A DNA stretch of 5,989 bases from an uncultured Myxococcales bacterium (GCA_937896275.1 CALBMW010000357.1:1-5989); one strand, 5' to 3'. Shown: positions 1 through 5,857, numbered from the stretch's first letter. Notes: generated by a model from the sequence alone, not told the origin. A program made the numbers and translations.

Positions 1-273
1 GGGTCGCGCGGCGTCCAAGGCCGCGTCGTCCTCTACGGGTGGGGGCGTCGACGCGGCGTCGTGCGCGGGCGTGCTGGCCCGGGCGTCGGCGGTCGGCGCG
101 GTTGACGCATCGCGGGTGGGGTCCCTCATGCTCCGCGGCAGCCCGGCGTCATCACCCCGCGCGCCGGGGCTGACGACGGCGTCGCCGGTGGCCGGAGCCC
201 CCTCGTCGGGCCCGGCGACCTCGGCGCAGCCAATCGACAAGGTCAGGGCCAGCGTGAGGCGCCCCAGGCTCAA
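1..273 (-). CDS. Putative lipoprotein with Ala/Asp/Pro/Thr-rich stalk, N-terminal part (partial)
   Basis: The reading frame is open for 91 codons from a TTG at 273-271 to the left window edge, so the C-terminal part is missing. The first 16 residues, MSLGRLTLALTLSIGC, form a short lipoprotein signal: Arg5, a hydrophobic core, and a lipobox-like LSIG before Cys16. Cys16 would be lipidated and become residue 1 of the mature protein. From residue 17 the chain is rich in Ala, Asp, Pro, Thr and Gly with almost no hydrophobic residues, which looks like a disordered stalk holding a later domain away from the membrane. The TTG start is chosen because GGAAGGAG lies five bases upstream and the lipobox falls at the usual distance. 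It lies downstream of glgA on the same strand after a 170-base gap, so it probably has its own promoter. Function unknown; asparagine or glutamine tracts, catalytic motifs and known domains are not visible in this fragment. Confidence 0.72.
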   Translation of the reverse strand, partial: MSLGRLTLALTLSIGCAEVAGPDEGAPATGDAVVSPGARGDDAGLPRSMRDPTRDASTAPTADARASTPAHDAASTPPPVEDDAALDAARP

Positions 274-278
274 ACGCG

Positions 279-286
279 CTCCTTCC
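279..286 (-). promoter_or_regulatory. Strong ribosome binding site that decides the TTG start of the lipoprotein gene
   Basis: On the minus strand this reads GGAAGGAG, an almost full anti-16S match, ending five bases before the TTG at 273-271. No ATG or GTG start at a comparable distance fits the same open frame. An in-frame TTG four codons further upstream overlaps this site, so it is an unlikely start. Confidence 0.7.
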
Positions 287-298
287 AACGGCCAACCG

Positions 299-314
299 GG
301 TGGTCGCGACCACC
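299..314. repeat. Perfect 16-bp palindrome upstream of the lipoprotein gene
   Basis: GGTGGTCGCGACCACC is its own reverse complement over all 16 bases. It lies 25 bases upstream of the TTG start and just before the ribosome binding site. It could be an operator for a dimeric regulator or a hairpin in the 5' leader. A perfect 16-base palindrome is unlikely by chance at any given place, but high GC raises the background. Confidence 0.5.
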
Positions 315-409
315 GCATGCTCCATCGAGCGGCGTGGGCAACGCAAGGTTCGGGCCGGTGGCGGTCGCGCGCTGAGTGGGCCCGCGGGCGACGCGCGCGG
401 TCTGCGGTC

Positions 410-428
410 CCGGGTCCACGGACCCCGG
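410..428 (-). terminator. Candidate hairpin after glgA, without a U-tract
   Basis: Downstream of the glgA stop codon the transcript would read GGGTC-CGTG-GACCC, a five-pair GC stem with a four-base loop. Flanking CC/GG pairs can extend the stem across one bulged C. It begins about 18 bases after the stop. No run of U follows, so it may be a 3' stabilising hairpin or a U-less terminator rather than a classical intrinsic terminator. Confidence 0.4.
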
Positions 429-443
429 CGAAGAGGGCGGACT

Positions 444-1919
444 CTACGCCCGCCGCCGCGCGACGGCCTCGGTGTACATCTCGACGTATCGGAGCGCCGC
501 GTCCTCCCAGGTGAACCGCTCGCGCATGGCACGCACCTGCATGGCCCGGAAAGCGTCGCGCCGGTTGTACCAGGTGTGCACCGCCCACCCGACGGTGTCG
601 AAGATGCTCTGCGGTGTCAGATCGTGGAGCTTGAAGCCGGTGCCCTGGTGCGTGCCCTCGACGTGGTTTTGCACCGTGTCGTCCAGCCCGCCCACCGCGT
701 GCACGATGGGCAGCGTGCCGTAGCGCAGGCTGTAGAGCTGATTGAGGCCGCAGGGCTCGAAGCGCGAGGGCATGAGGTAGAGGTCGCAGCCGGCCTCGAT
801 GCGATGCGCCAGCGGGTTGCTGTAGCCCAGGTGCGCCGCGAAGTTGGGCGGACCGTCGCGGTGCAGGCGGCCGAAGTGGTCATGGGCCCAGGCCTCGCCG
901 CTCCCGAGCAGCACGAACTGCACGTCCAGCCCGAGGATGCGGGGCAGGGCGGCGGCGATGAGATCGATGCCTTTCTGGTGCACCAGGCGAGAGACGATGC
1001 CGATCAGCGGCACGTCGCGCTGGGGCAGGCCCAGCTCGCGCTGAAGCTCGGTCTTGCACACGGCCTTGCCGCTGAGATCGTCTGCGTCGAAGGGGGCCGG
1101 CAGGTGAGGATCGGTCGAGGGGTCCCACTCTGCGTAGTCGATGCCGTTGAGGATGCCGCGCAGATCCGCGGCCCGGTCGCGGGCCACGCCACAGAGGCCG
1201 TGGCCGAACCGAGCCGTCTTGATCTCCTCGGCGTAGCGCGGGCTCACCGTGTTCCAAAGCGTCGCGTGGTAGATGCCACCCTTGAGCAGGTTCACCTCGT
1301 CGTCGTGCTCGATCTCGAGGTGGTTGAAGTGCTCCCAGCCGACGTCGAGCACGTTCATCAGGCCGCTGTAGAAGCAGCCCTGATACTCCATGTTGTGCAC
1401 GGTCAGGATCGACGCGGCCCGGCCGAGGCGCGGATCGGCGCGGTAGAGCGTGTCGAGGAAGAGCGGCACGGCCGCCGTGTGCCAGTCGTTCGCGTGCACC
1501 ACGTCGGGTTCGAAGCCGACGTGATGGCACAGCTCCAGCGCCGCCCGCGACAGGAAGACGAAGCGGTTGTCGTTGTCGAGATAGCCCTGACCGCCGGCCT
1601 CGTTGTAGAGGCCATCTCGGCCGAAATACTGTTCAAAATCAACGAAGTACACGGGGACGTCGCTGGCGTGACCGTCACCGTCCGGCAGTCGCCCCTGCCA
1701 GACCTCGGCCTGCAGGGTGCCGACGACGCCCATGGGCACCGCGAGCAGGCCCGGCACGCGACGCAGATCGGCGCGATCCACGCGGTAGTAGCGCGGCATC
1801 ACCACGCGCACGTCGTGGCCCAGGGCGCGCAAGAAGCGTGGCAGCACGCCCGCCACGTCGGCCAGGCCACCGGTCTTGGCGAAGGGCACGGCCTCGGCGG
1901 CCACCATCAGGATCTTCAT
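444..1919 (-). CDS. glgA: Glycogen (starch) synthase, GT5 family
   Basis: This enzyme adds glucose from a nucleotide sugar (ADP-glucose in most bacteria) to the non-reducing end of a growing alpha-1,4-glucan in the cytoplasm. The protein is 491 residues, close to the usual bacterial length of about 477. The N-terminal Rossmann half starts MKILMVAAEA and carries KTGGLADV at 15-22, the K-x-G-G nucleotide-sugar site. HANDWHTA is at 142-149 and TVHNMEYQG at 173-181. The linker NGIDYAEWDP is near 258-267. The C-terminal half (GT-B fold, glycosyltransferase group 1) has GIVSRLVHQKGIDL at 307-320, with the donor-phosphate residues Arg311 and Lys316. SRFEPCGLNQ is at 385-394 with the catalytic Glu388. 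All key residues are present, so the gene looks intact and active. The ATG overlaps the stop of the upstream acyl-CoA synthetase gene in ATGA. There is only a weak GAGG 11 bases upstream, so translation is probably coupled. The stop is TAG. Confidence 0.96.
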   Translation of the reverse strand: MKILMVAAEAVPFAKTGGLADVAGVLPRFLRALGHDVRVVMPRYYRVDRADLRRVPGLLAVPMGVVGTLQAEVWQGRLPDGDGHASDVPVYFVDFEQYFGRDGLYNEAGGQGYLDNDNRFVFLSRAALELCHHVGFEPDVVHANDWHTAAVPLFLDTLYRADPRLGRAASILTVHNMEYQGCFYSGLMNVLDVGWEHFNHLEIEHDDEVNLLKGGIYHATLWNTVSPRYAEEIKTARFGHGLCGVARDRAADLRGILNGIDYAEWDPSTDPHLPAPFDADDLSGKAVCKTELQRELGLPQRDVPLIGIVSRLVHQKGIDLIAAALPRILGLDVQFVLLGSGEAWAHDHFGRLHRDGPPNFAAHLGYSNPLAHRIEAGCDLYLMPSRFEPCGLNQLYSLRYGTLPIVHAVGGLDDTVQNHVEGTHQGTGFKLHDLTPQSIFDTVGWAVHTWYNRRDAFRAMQVRAMRERFTWEDAALRYVEMYTEAVARRRA

Positions 1920-4057
1920 GCCGGCGCCAGCCTCACGCGCGCGTCGACGGCGGCGCTGCTCTTTCCCGCGGGGGCGATCATGAAGGGGTTCAGATCCATC
2001 TCGGCGATCTCGGGGAAGTCGGCCACCAGCTGGCTCACGCGCAGCAGCACCTGCTCGAGCAGCGCGACGTCCACCGGCGCCGCGCCGCGATAGCCCGCGA
2101 GCAGCGGCCAGCCCTTCACCTCGCGCAGCATGCGCCGCGCGTCCGCGTCCGTGAGCGGGTGCACGCCGAAGCTGACGTCCTTCATCAGCTCGACGAACAC
2201 GCCACCGAGGCCGAACATCAGCAGGTGGCCCACCGTGTCGTCCTGCACCGCGCCCACGATCGTCTCGCGGCCGCCGCCCAGCATGCGCTGCACCAGGAAG
2301 GCTGGCTCGGCGGTCACGCCGGCGGCGCGCAGGCTCTCGGTGAGATCCCAGAACGCGCCCTTGATCTCGCCCGGTGAACGCAGATCCAGCTTCACCCCGC
2401 CCGCGTCGGATTTGTGCACGATCGCCTCGACGTCGAGCTTGAGGACGACCGGGTAGCCGGCCGCTTCGGCGAAGTCGATGGCCTCGTCCGGCGTGCGCAC
2501 CGCGCGGCCGGCCACCACCGGGATGCCGTAGGCGCCGAGCAGGGCGAGCGCGTCGGCGCCGCTGAGCCAGGTGCGGCCGGCGGCGCGGGTGACGGCGAGC
2601 AGGGCGGCGGCGCCGGCGCGGTCGACCTCGAAGGAGACGAGCTCTCCGTCCTCCTGATCGCGCCACCGGCGGAAGCCGGCCATGGCGGCCAGCGTCTGGG
2701 CGGCGCTCTCGGGGAAGGGGTAGCTGGGGATGCCCGCCTCGGCCAGCACGGCGATGCCGCGGTCGCCCTGCTCCCGCCCCATGAAGCAGGCCAGCACAGG
2801 CTTCTCGGCGCCGGCGTCGCGCACGCCCAGGACGATGTGCCGCGCCACGGTGGGCGGAGCGGTCACCACCGGGCTCACGAAGATGACGAGCAGCGCGTCC
2901 ACCGCGGGATCGCGCATCAGGGCGGCGGCGCAGGCGCGGTACTGGGCAGGCGTGGCCGACGCGATCATGTCGACCGGGTTCTGAAGAGAGGCCTCGTCCG
3001 GCAGCACGGCGGCCATTGCGGCGCGCGTGTCGTCGGACAGCGGCGCCATGTCGAGGCCGAAGTGAACCGCCGCGTCGGTGGCCATGATGCCGGGGCCGCC
3101 GGCGTTGGTCAGCACGGCGACGCGGCCGCCCGGGGGCAGGGGCTGGTTGCAGAAGCCGCGCGCCATGTCGAAGAGCTGGCCCACGGTGTTGCAGCGGATG
3201 ATGCCGCAGTCGGCCAGCAGCGAGCTCGCCGCGCGATCCCCCCCGGCGAGCGAGCCGGTGTGCGAGCTGGCGGCCGCGGCGCCCTGGTGGGTTCGGCCGC
3301 TCTTGACCGCGAGGATCGGCTTGCCGCGGCGGCGGGTGACTTGACGGGCCACCTGCGCGAAGCGGCGCGGGTTTCCGAAGCTCTCGAGGTACAGCAGGAT
3401 GACCCGCGTCTGCGGATCCTCGCCCCAGAACTCCAGCAGATCGTTGCCCGAGACGTCGGCCTTGTTGCCCAGCGAGACGAACTGGCTGATGCCCAGGCCG
3501 ACCGCGCGCGCCGTCGACAGCACGACCTCGCCGAGGGCGCCCGACTGGCTGGCGAAGGCGGCCCCGCCCGTCAGCGGCAGCGTGGCGCCGAAGCTGGCGT
3601 CGAGGCGCACGTCGGGGGCGGTGTTGATGAGGCCCATGCAGTTGGGGCCGACCATGCGCATGCCGTGGTGGCGCACGACCTCGAGCACGCGGTCCTGGAG
3701 CGCGGCGCCCTCACCGCCGATCTCGCGGAAGCCCGCCGTGATGATCACCACGCCGCCGACGCCTTTTCGGGCGCAGGCCTCGACCACCCCGAGGACCCCC
3801 GAGGCCGGGACGGCGATGACCGCCAGATCCACTGGATCAGGGATGGCGTCGACGGTGGGCCAGGCGCGCATCGACAGCACGTGATCCGAGTCCGGGTGGA
3901 CCGGGTAGACGGGACCCTGAAAGCCCAGCGCGACCAGATTGCGCAGGATCTCGCGCCCGATGCTGCCCTCGCGGCGGCTGGCGCCGACCACCGCCACCGA
4001 GCGCGGGCGGAGCAGCGCGTCGAGCCCGGTGGGGCGGTCAGTCGGCGCGACCGTCAC
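1916..4057 (-). CDS. Acetate/acyl-CoA ligase (ADP-forming), fused alpha-beta single chain
   Basis: A 713-residue protein of the NDP-forming acyl-CoA synthetase superfamily (relatives: archaeal ACD, succinyl-CoA synthetase). It interconverts acyl-CoA + ADP + Pi with free acid + CoA + ATP through phosphohistidine intermediates in the cytoplasm. Domains in order are: a CoA-binding Rossmann domain at about 10-135 (RPRSVAVVGASRREGSIGRE at 17-36, VGPNCMGLIN at 136-145); a succinyl-CoA-ligase-like domain at about 155-295 (FASQSGALGE at 168-177, SLGNKADVSGNDLLEF at 195-210); a second flavodoxin-like domain at about 310-455 (VLTNAGGPG at 315-323); and an ATP-grasp domain at about 495-710 (HKSDAGGVKL at 548-557, EMDLNPF at 686-692). 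The active-site His266 in SSHTGSLAG and the second relay His548 are both present. There is no GNAT acetyltransferase domain, unlike the protein acetyltransferases Pat/PatZ. The GTG start overlaps the CDF stop as GTGA and lies just before the family's usual N-terminus. The substrate cannot be told from the sequence. Confidence 0.92.
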   Translation of the reverse strand: MTVAPTDRPTGLDALLRPRSVAVVGASRREGSIGREILRNLVALGFQGPVYPVHPDSDHVLSMRAWPTVDAIPDPVDLAVIAVPASGVLGVVEACARKGVGGVVIITAGFREIGGEGAALQDRVLEVVRHHGMRMVGPNCMGLINTAPDVRLDASFGATLPLTGGAAFASQSGALGEVVLSTARAVGLGISQFVSLGNKADVSGNDLLEFWGEDPQTRVILLYLESFGNPRRFAQVARQVTRRRGKPILAVKSGRTHQGAAAASSHTGSLAGGDRAASSLLADCGIIRCNTVGQLFDMARGFCNQPLPPGGRVAVLTNAGGPGIMATDAAVHFGLDMAPLSDDTRAAMAAVLPDEASLQNPVDMIASATPAQYRACAAALMRDPAVDALLVIFVSPVVTAPPTVARHIVLGVRDAGAEKPVLACFMGREQGDRGIAVLAEAGIPSYPFPESAAQTLAAMAGFRRWRDQEDGELVSFEVDRAGAAALLAVTRAAGRTWLSGADALALLGAYGIPVVAGRAVRTPDEAIDFAEAAGYPVVLKLDVEAIVHKSDAGGVKLDLRSPGEIKGAFWDLTESLRAAGVTAEPAFLVQRMLGGGRETIVGAVQDDTVGHLLMFGLGGVFVELMKDVSFGVHPLTDADARRMLREVKGWPLLAGYRGAAPVDVALLEQVLLRVSQLVADFPEIAEMDLNPFMIAPAGKSSAAVDARVRLAPA

Positions 4058-4977
4058 GTGACGTCGTCCGAGAGATCGAGGTCGGGCTCGACGAAGCACC
4101 ACCGGACCGCCGGGCAGCGGGCGCGCAGGCGCTCCTCGAAGGTGTTGATGAGATCGGACAGATCGGCCACCGACAGGTCGGGGGGACAGGCGATCTTCAG
4201 CGCCACCATGACCTCGCTCGGGCCCTGTTGCATGGTGATGACGCGCCGGACGGAGCTGACGCGAGGATCGTCGGCGAAGATCGCGTGGATCGCCTCCTCG
4301 ATCTCGGGATCGGCCCGCTCGCCGATGAGGAGCGACTTGACCTCGACGGCCAGGAAGATGGCGACGCCCACCAGGACGAGGCCGATGAGCAGGCTGCCCA
4401 CGCCATCCCAGCGACCGTCCCCGGTGGCCTTGGCCAACGCGAGCGCGCCCATGGCCAGGACGAGCCCGAGGACGGCGGCGCTGTTCTCGCCGAAGATGAC
4501 GACCAGGTCCGAGTCCTTGGTGGTCCTGAGGAAGCGGGCGAAGGGGGTCCTCCCGCGGCGGGCGTTGAGATCCTTGACGTTGGCAAAGGTGGCCCAGCCC
4601 TCGACGAGCAGGGACACGCCGAGGATGGTGAGGCCGAGCCCGATGGACTCGACGGGCTCCGGGTGGCGGATCTTGTGGAGGCCCTCGTAGACCGAGAAGA
4701 CGCCACCGCCCGAGAAGAGCAGCAGCGCCACCATGAAGGACCAGAAGTAGAGGGCGCGGCCGAAGCCGAGGGGGTGTTCCTCGTCGGGGGGCCGCTGCGC
4801 TCGCTTGACTCCCATCAGAAGCAGCAGTTGGTTGCCGCAGTCGGCGGTCGAGTGCAGCGTCTCGGCCAACAGCGCGCCCGAGCCGGTCAGGGCGGCCGCG
4901 ACGCCCTTGCCCGCCGCGATGACCACGTTCGCCACGAGGGACTGGATGATGTGTCCGGTGCCGTGCGCTTCGCTCAT
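4054..4977 (-). CDS. Cation diffusion facilitator (CDF) family transporter, ZnT9-like type
   Basis: A 307-residue inner-membrane protein with six predicted transmembrane segments (about 11-33, 34-56, 75-97, 112-131, 158-183, 192-216) and a cytoplasmic ferredoxin-like C-terminal domain (about 220-300). CDF proteins export divalent cations (Zn, Fe, Mn, Co) by proton antiport. TM2 has HSTAD (His42, Asp46), equivalent to the first half of the FieF metal site. The loop EEHPLGFGRALYFWSF (66-81) is the family's conserved HP-G-GR segment. TM5 reads FGENSAAVLGL (162-172) and lacks the canonical HxxxD/DxxxD pair; Glu164 is the only acidic residue there. With HSTADCGNQ and HPLGFG, this points to the subgroup related to SLC30A9/ZnT9 rather than FieF/ZitB. 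Metal specificity is unknown. The ATG is the only start in the open frame, which is closed by an upstream stop, and no Shine-Dalgarno precedes it. It is first gene of the three-gene operon. Confidence 0.9.
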   Translation of the reverse strand: MSEAHGTGHIIQSLVANVVIAAGKGVAAALTGSGALLAETLHSTADCGNQLLLLMGVKRAQRPPDEEHPLGFGRALYFWSFMVALLLFSGGGVFSVYEGLHKIRHPEPVESIGLGLTILGVSLLVEGWATFANVKDLNARRGRTPFARFLRTTKDSDLVVIFGENSAAVLGLVLAMGALALAKATGDGRWDGVGSLLIGLVLVGVAIFLAVEVKSLLIGERADPEIEEAIHAIFADDPRVSSVRRVITMQQGPSEVMVALKIACPPDLSVADLSDLINTFEERLRARCPAVRWCFVEPDLDLSDDVT

Positions 4978-5024
4978 GGTGGGCCAATTACCACGGGTGA
5001 GGCGGCTTGTCGCGCAGCTTCAGC

Positions 5025-5053
5025 TTGAGGTTCGCGTCCGGCGCCCATACACT
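5025..5053 (+). promoter_or_regulatory. Sigma-70-like promoter of the gene starting at 5086
   Basis: TTGAGG at 5025-5030 (4 of 6 to TTGACA) and TACACT at 5048-5053 (4 of 6 to TATAAT, including the key T, A and final T) are separated by exactly 17 bases. Transcription would begin near 5060, giving a leader of about 26 bases that contains the ribosome binding site. Confidence 0.55.
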
Positions 5054-5059
5054 GCGGGT

Positions 5060-5069
5060 GGAAATTTCC
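5060..5069. repeat. AT-rich 10-bp palindrome at the predicted transcription start
   Basis: GGAAATTTCC is a perfect palindrome and the most AT-rich stretch in the neighbourhood. It sits at the expected start point of the rightward transcript, where a repressor could block initiation. Ten bases is short, so this may be chance. Confidence 0.3.
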
Positions 5070-5072
5070 GTC

Positions 5073-5079
5073 AGAGGAG
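5073..5079 (+). promoter_or_regulatory. Ribosome binding site of the gene starting at 5086
   Basis: AGAGGAG ends six bases before the ATG at 5086-5088. It selects this ATG over the in-frame TTG at 5080, which overlaps the end of the site. Confidence 0.75.
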
Positions 5080-5085
5080 TTGTGC

Positions 5086-5652
5086 ATGAGCCTCGGAACT
5101 CAGTTGAATGCCATCGAATCCTCCCTCGAGCGCCTGTTCGACGAGATTCGCCTGGAGACCACGCGCGCGGCGTTCCGCTTCGAGAAGGGCGCGCTGCACG
5201 AGGACGCTCACCGGGCCTTCGTGCAGGTGCTCAGCGGCTTCGAGGACCGACTGGGTCGGCTGACGCGCGCCCTGAAGCAGGCCGAGGGCCAGACGCGCGG
5301 TCGCGCGCTGCTCGCAAAGCACGCCCCGCGCGGTGATGCGCGTTATCGGGCGACGCAGTCGGCCAAGACCCACGGGCAGCGCCGTCAGGCGATCGAAGAG
5401 AAGGCCCGCCTGGTGACGGTCGACCTGCAGAAGTTGGCCATCGACGGGACGACGCCCACCTTCCTCGACGTGGCGAACGGCATGGACAGCCTGGGCAAGA
5501 CGCTCGAGCAGATCATGGGTCAGGCGCGCAACGACGGCGACACGGTCATCCTGCACGACGCCGGCAACGTGCGCGGCGACATGGCCTCCTATCAAGCGAT
5601 GAGCCCCGGCAGCTTCGACGTGCCCCTGAGCCCCTGTGGATCTCGCTGCTGA
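5086..5652 (+). CDS. Unrecognised helical protein; annotated frame probably ends too early through a one-base shift
   Basis: As read, the gene encodes 188 residues ending LSPCGSRC. I do not recognise a family. Residues 1-75 look like two or three charged amphipathic helices (LNAIESSLERLFDEIRLE, then AHRAFVQVLSGFEDRLGRLT). Residues 75-105 are basic and polar, residues 100-120 are helical again, and 128-147 look helical (FLDVANGMDSLGKTLEQIMG). No signal peptide, cysteine pair in the body or catalytic motif is visible. The start is fixed by a good ribosome binding site and promoter. The last five codons (TGT GGA TCT CGC TGC) break the strong G/C third-position habit of the gene. The -1 frame takes up that habit at the same point and runs to a stop at 5705. 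The intact product is therefore probably 206 residues with a membrane-seeking, basic C-terminus. Confidence 0.75.
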   Translation: MSLGTQLNAIESSLERLFDEIRLETTRAAFRFEKGALHEDAHRAFVQVLSGFEDRLGRLTRALKQAEGQTRGRALLAKHAPRGDARYRATQSAKTHGQRRQAIEEKARLVTVDLQKLAIDGTTPTFLDVANGMDSLGKTLEQIMGQARNDGDTVILHDAGNVRGDMASYQAMSPGSFDVPLSPCGSRC

Positions 5653-5705
5653 CGCTGATGGTGGGCGTGATCAAGCGCCGCGCGCAGCGCCGCAAGAACG
5701 CCTGA
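5634..5705 (+). CDS. Probable true C-terminal end of the 5086 gene, in the -1 frame
   Basis: From the CTG at 5634, the -1 frame reads LWISLLTLMVGVIKRRAQRRKNA and stops at TGA 5703-5705. All 22 codons from the TGG at 5637 onward end in G or C, the signature of coding sequence here. The peptide is a hydrophobic stretch (about 13 residues) followed by seven basic residues, a plausible membrane-anchoring or membrane-binding tail with the basic end in the cytoplasm. The frame has no ATG or GTG start just upstream of the join, so it is best read as a continuation of the upstream gene. Either one C is missing from the CCCC run at 5631-5634, or ribosomes slip back one base there, or the gene is truly mutated. 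The hydrophobic part is short for a full membrane span. Confidence 0.6.
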   Translation: MWISLLTLMVGVIKRRAQRRKNA

Positions 5706-5708
5706 GTC

Positions 5709-5724
5709 GGTCGGGCGCCCGACC
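5709..5724. repeat. Perfect 16-bp palindrome after the helical-protein gene, candidate terminator stem
   Basis: GGTCGGGCGCCCGACC is identical to its reverse complement. As RNA it could fold into six GC-rich pairs around a GCGC loop. It starts four bases after the stop at 5705 and 57 bases after the stop at 5652, which agrees better with 5705 as the real gene end. It is followed by C's, not U's, so if it is a terminator it lacks the classical tract. It could also be a protein-binding site for the downstream gene. Confidence 0.5.
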
Positions 5725-5846
5725 CCCCGACCTCCCGAACCCGCGACGCCCAGGCCCACAGACCCCCTTCCGCCCACCGCCCCGGCGCCCCATGATGGCG
5801 CGGCACGGAACCGGGTCACGCCCAGGGTGTCTGCCCGGCGTGTCAT

Positions 5847-5853
5847 GGGAGGT
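5847..5853 (+). promoter_or_regulatory. Ribosome binding site of the exported-protein gene
   Basis: GGGAGGT lies four to five bases before the ATG at 5858-5860 and supports this start. The 5725-5846 stretch before it is C-rich; no convincing promoter hexamers were found there. Confidence 0.65.
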
Positions 5854-5857
5854 CGAC

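Larger units (their letters stand above)
4978..5085. promoter_or_regulatory. Divergent intergenic region between the CDF operon and the helical-protein gene
   Basis: This 108-base stretch must hold promoters for both directions. The rightward promoter is listed separately. Leftward, the CDF ATG has no purine-rich ribosome binding site. The best leftward promoter guess on the minus strand is GCGACA, 17 bases, TAATTG, with the -10 ending only seven bases before the ATG. That would give a leaderless or nearly leaderless transcript. The -10 match is poor (2 of 6), so this is weak. Confidence 0.3.

Noticed and set aside
391..398. Short palindrome CCCGCGGG in the gap after glgA
   Set aside because: Eight-base GC palindromes are common by chance at this base composition.
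300..2093. 597-codon open frame on the plus strand antisense to glgA
   Set aside because: It lies opposite a gene with every GlgA motif. Its product is His/Val/Ala/Arg-rich with no recognisable domain. Long antisense frames are expected where codons end in G or C.
444..2666. Extension of GlgA to 740 residues
   Set aside because: The extra 249 residues are the out-of-frame shadow of the acyl-CoA synthetase. The ATG at 1919 gives the exact MKILMVAAEA start of the family.
2414..4690. 758-codon open frame on the plus strand antisense to the acyl-CoA synthetase and CDF genes
   Set aside because: It crosses two well-supported genes, has no ribosome binding site seen, and its composition is that of reverse-complemented GC-rich coding sequence.
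1916..4987. Extension of the acyl-CoA synthetase to a 1023-residue protein
   Set aside because: The first 310 residues overlap the CDF gene in another frame and are Arg/Pro/Gly-rich without domain character. The GTG at 4057 gives the normal family N-terminus.
4228..5028. 266-codon open frame on the plus strand antisense to the CDF gene
   Set aside because: It is the shadow of the membrane protein. The product is Asp/Glu/Gly-rich low complexity, and no start signals are visible.
5071..5595. 174-codon minus-strand frame opposite the helical-protein gene
   Set aside because: The plus-strand gene has a promoter and ribosome binding site and consistent third-position G/C. The minus-strand frame lacks both signals.
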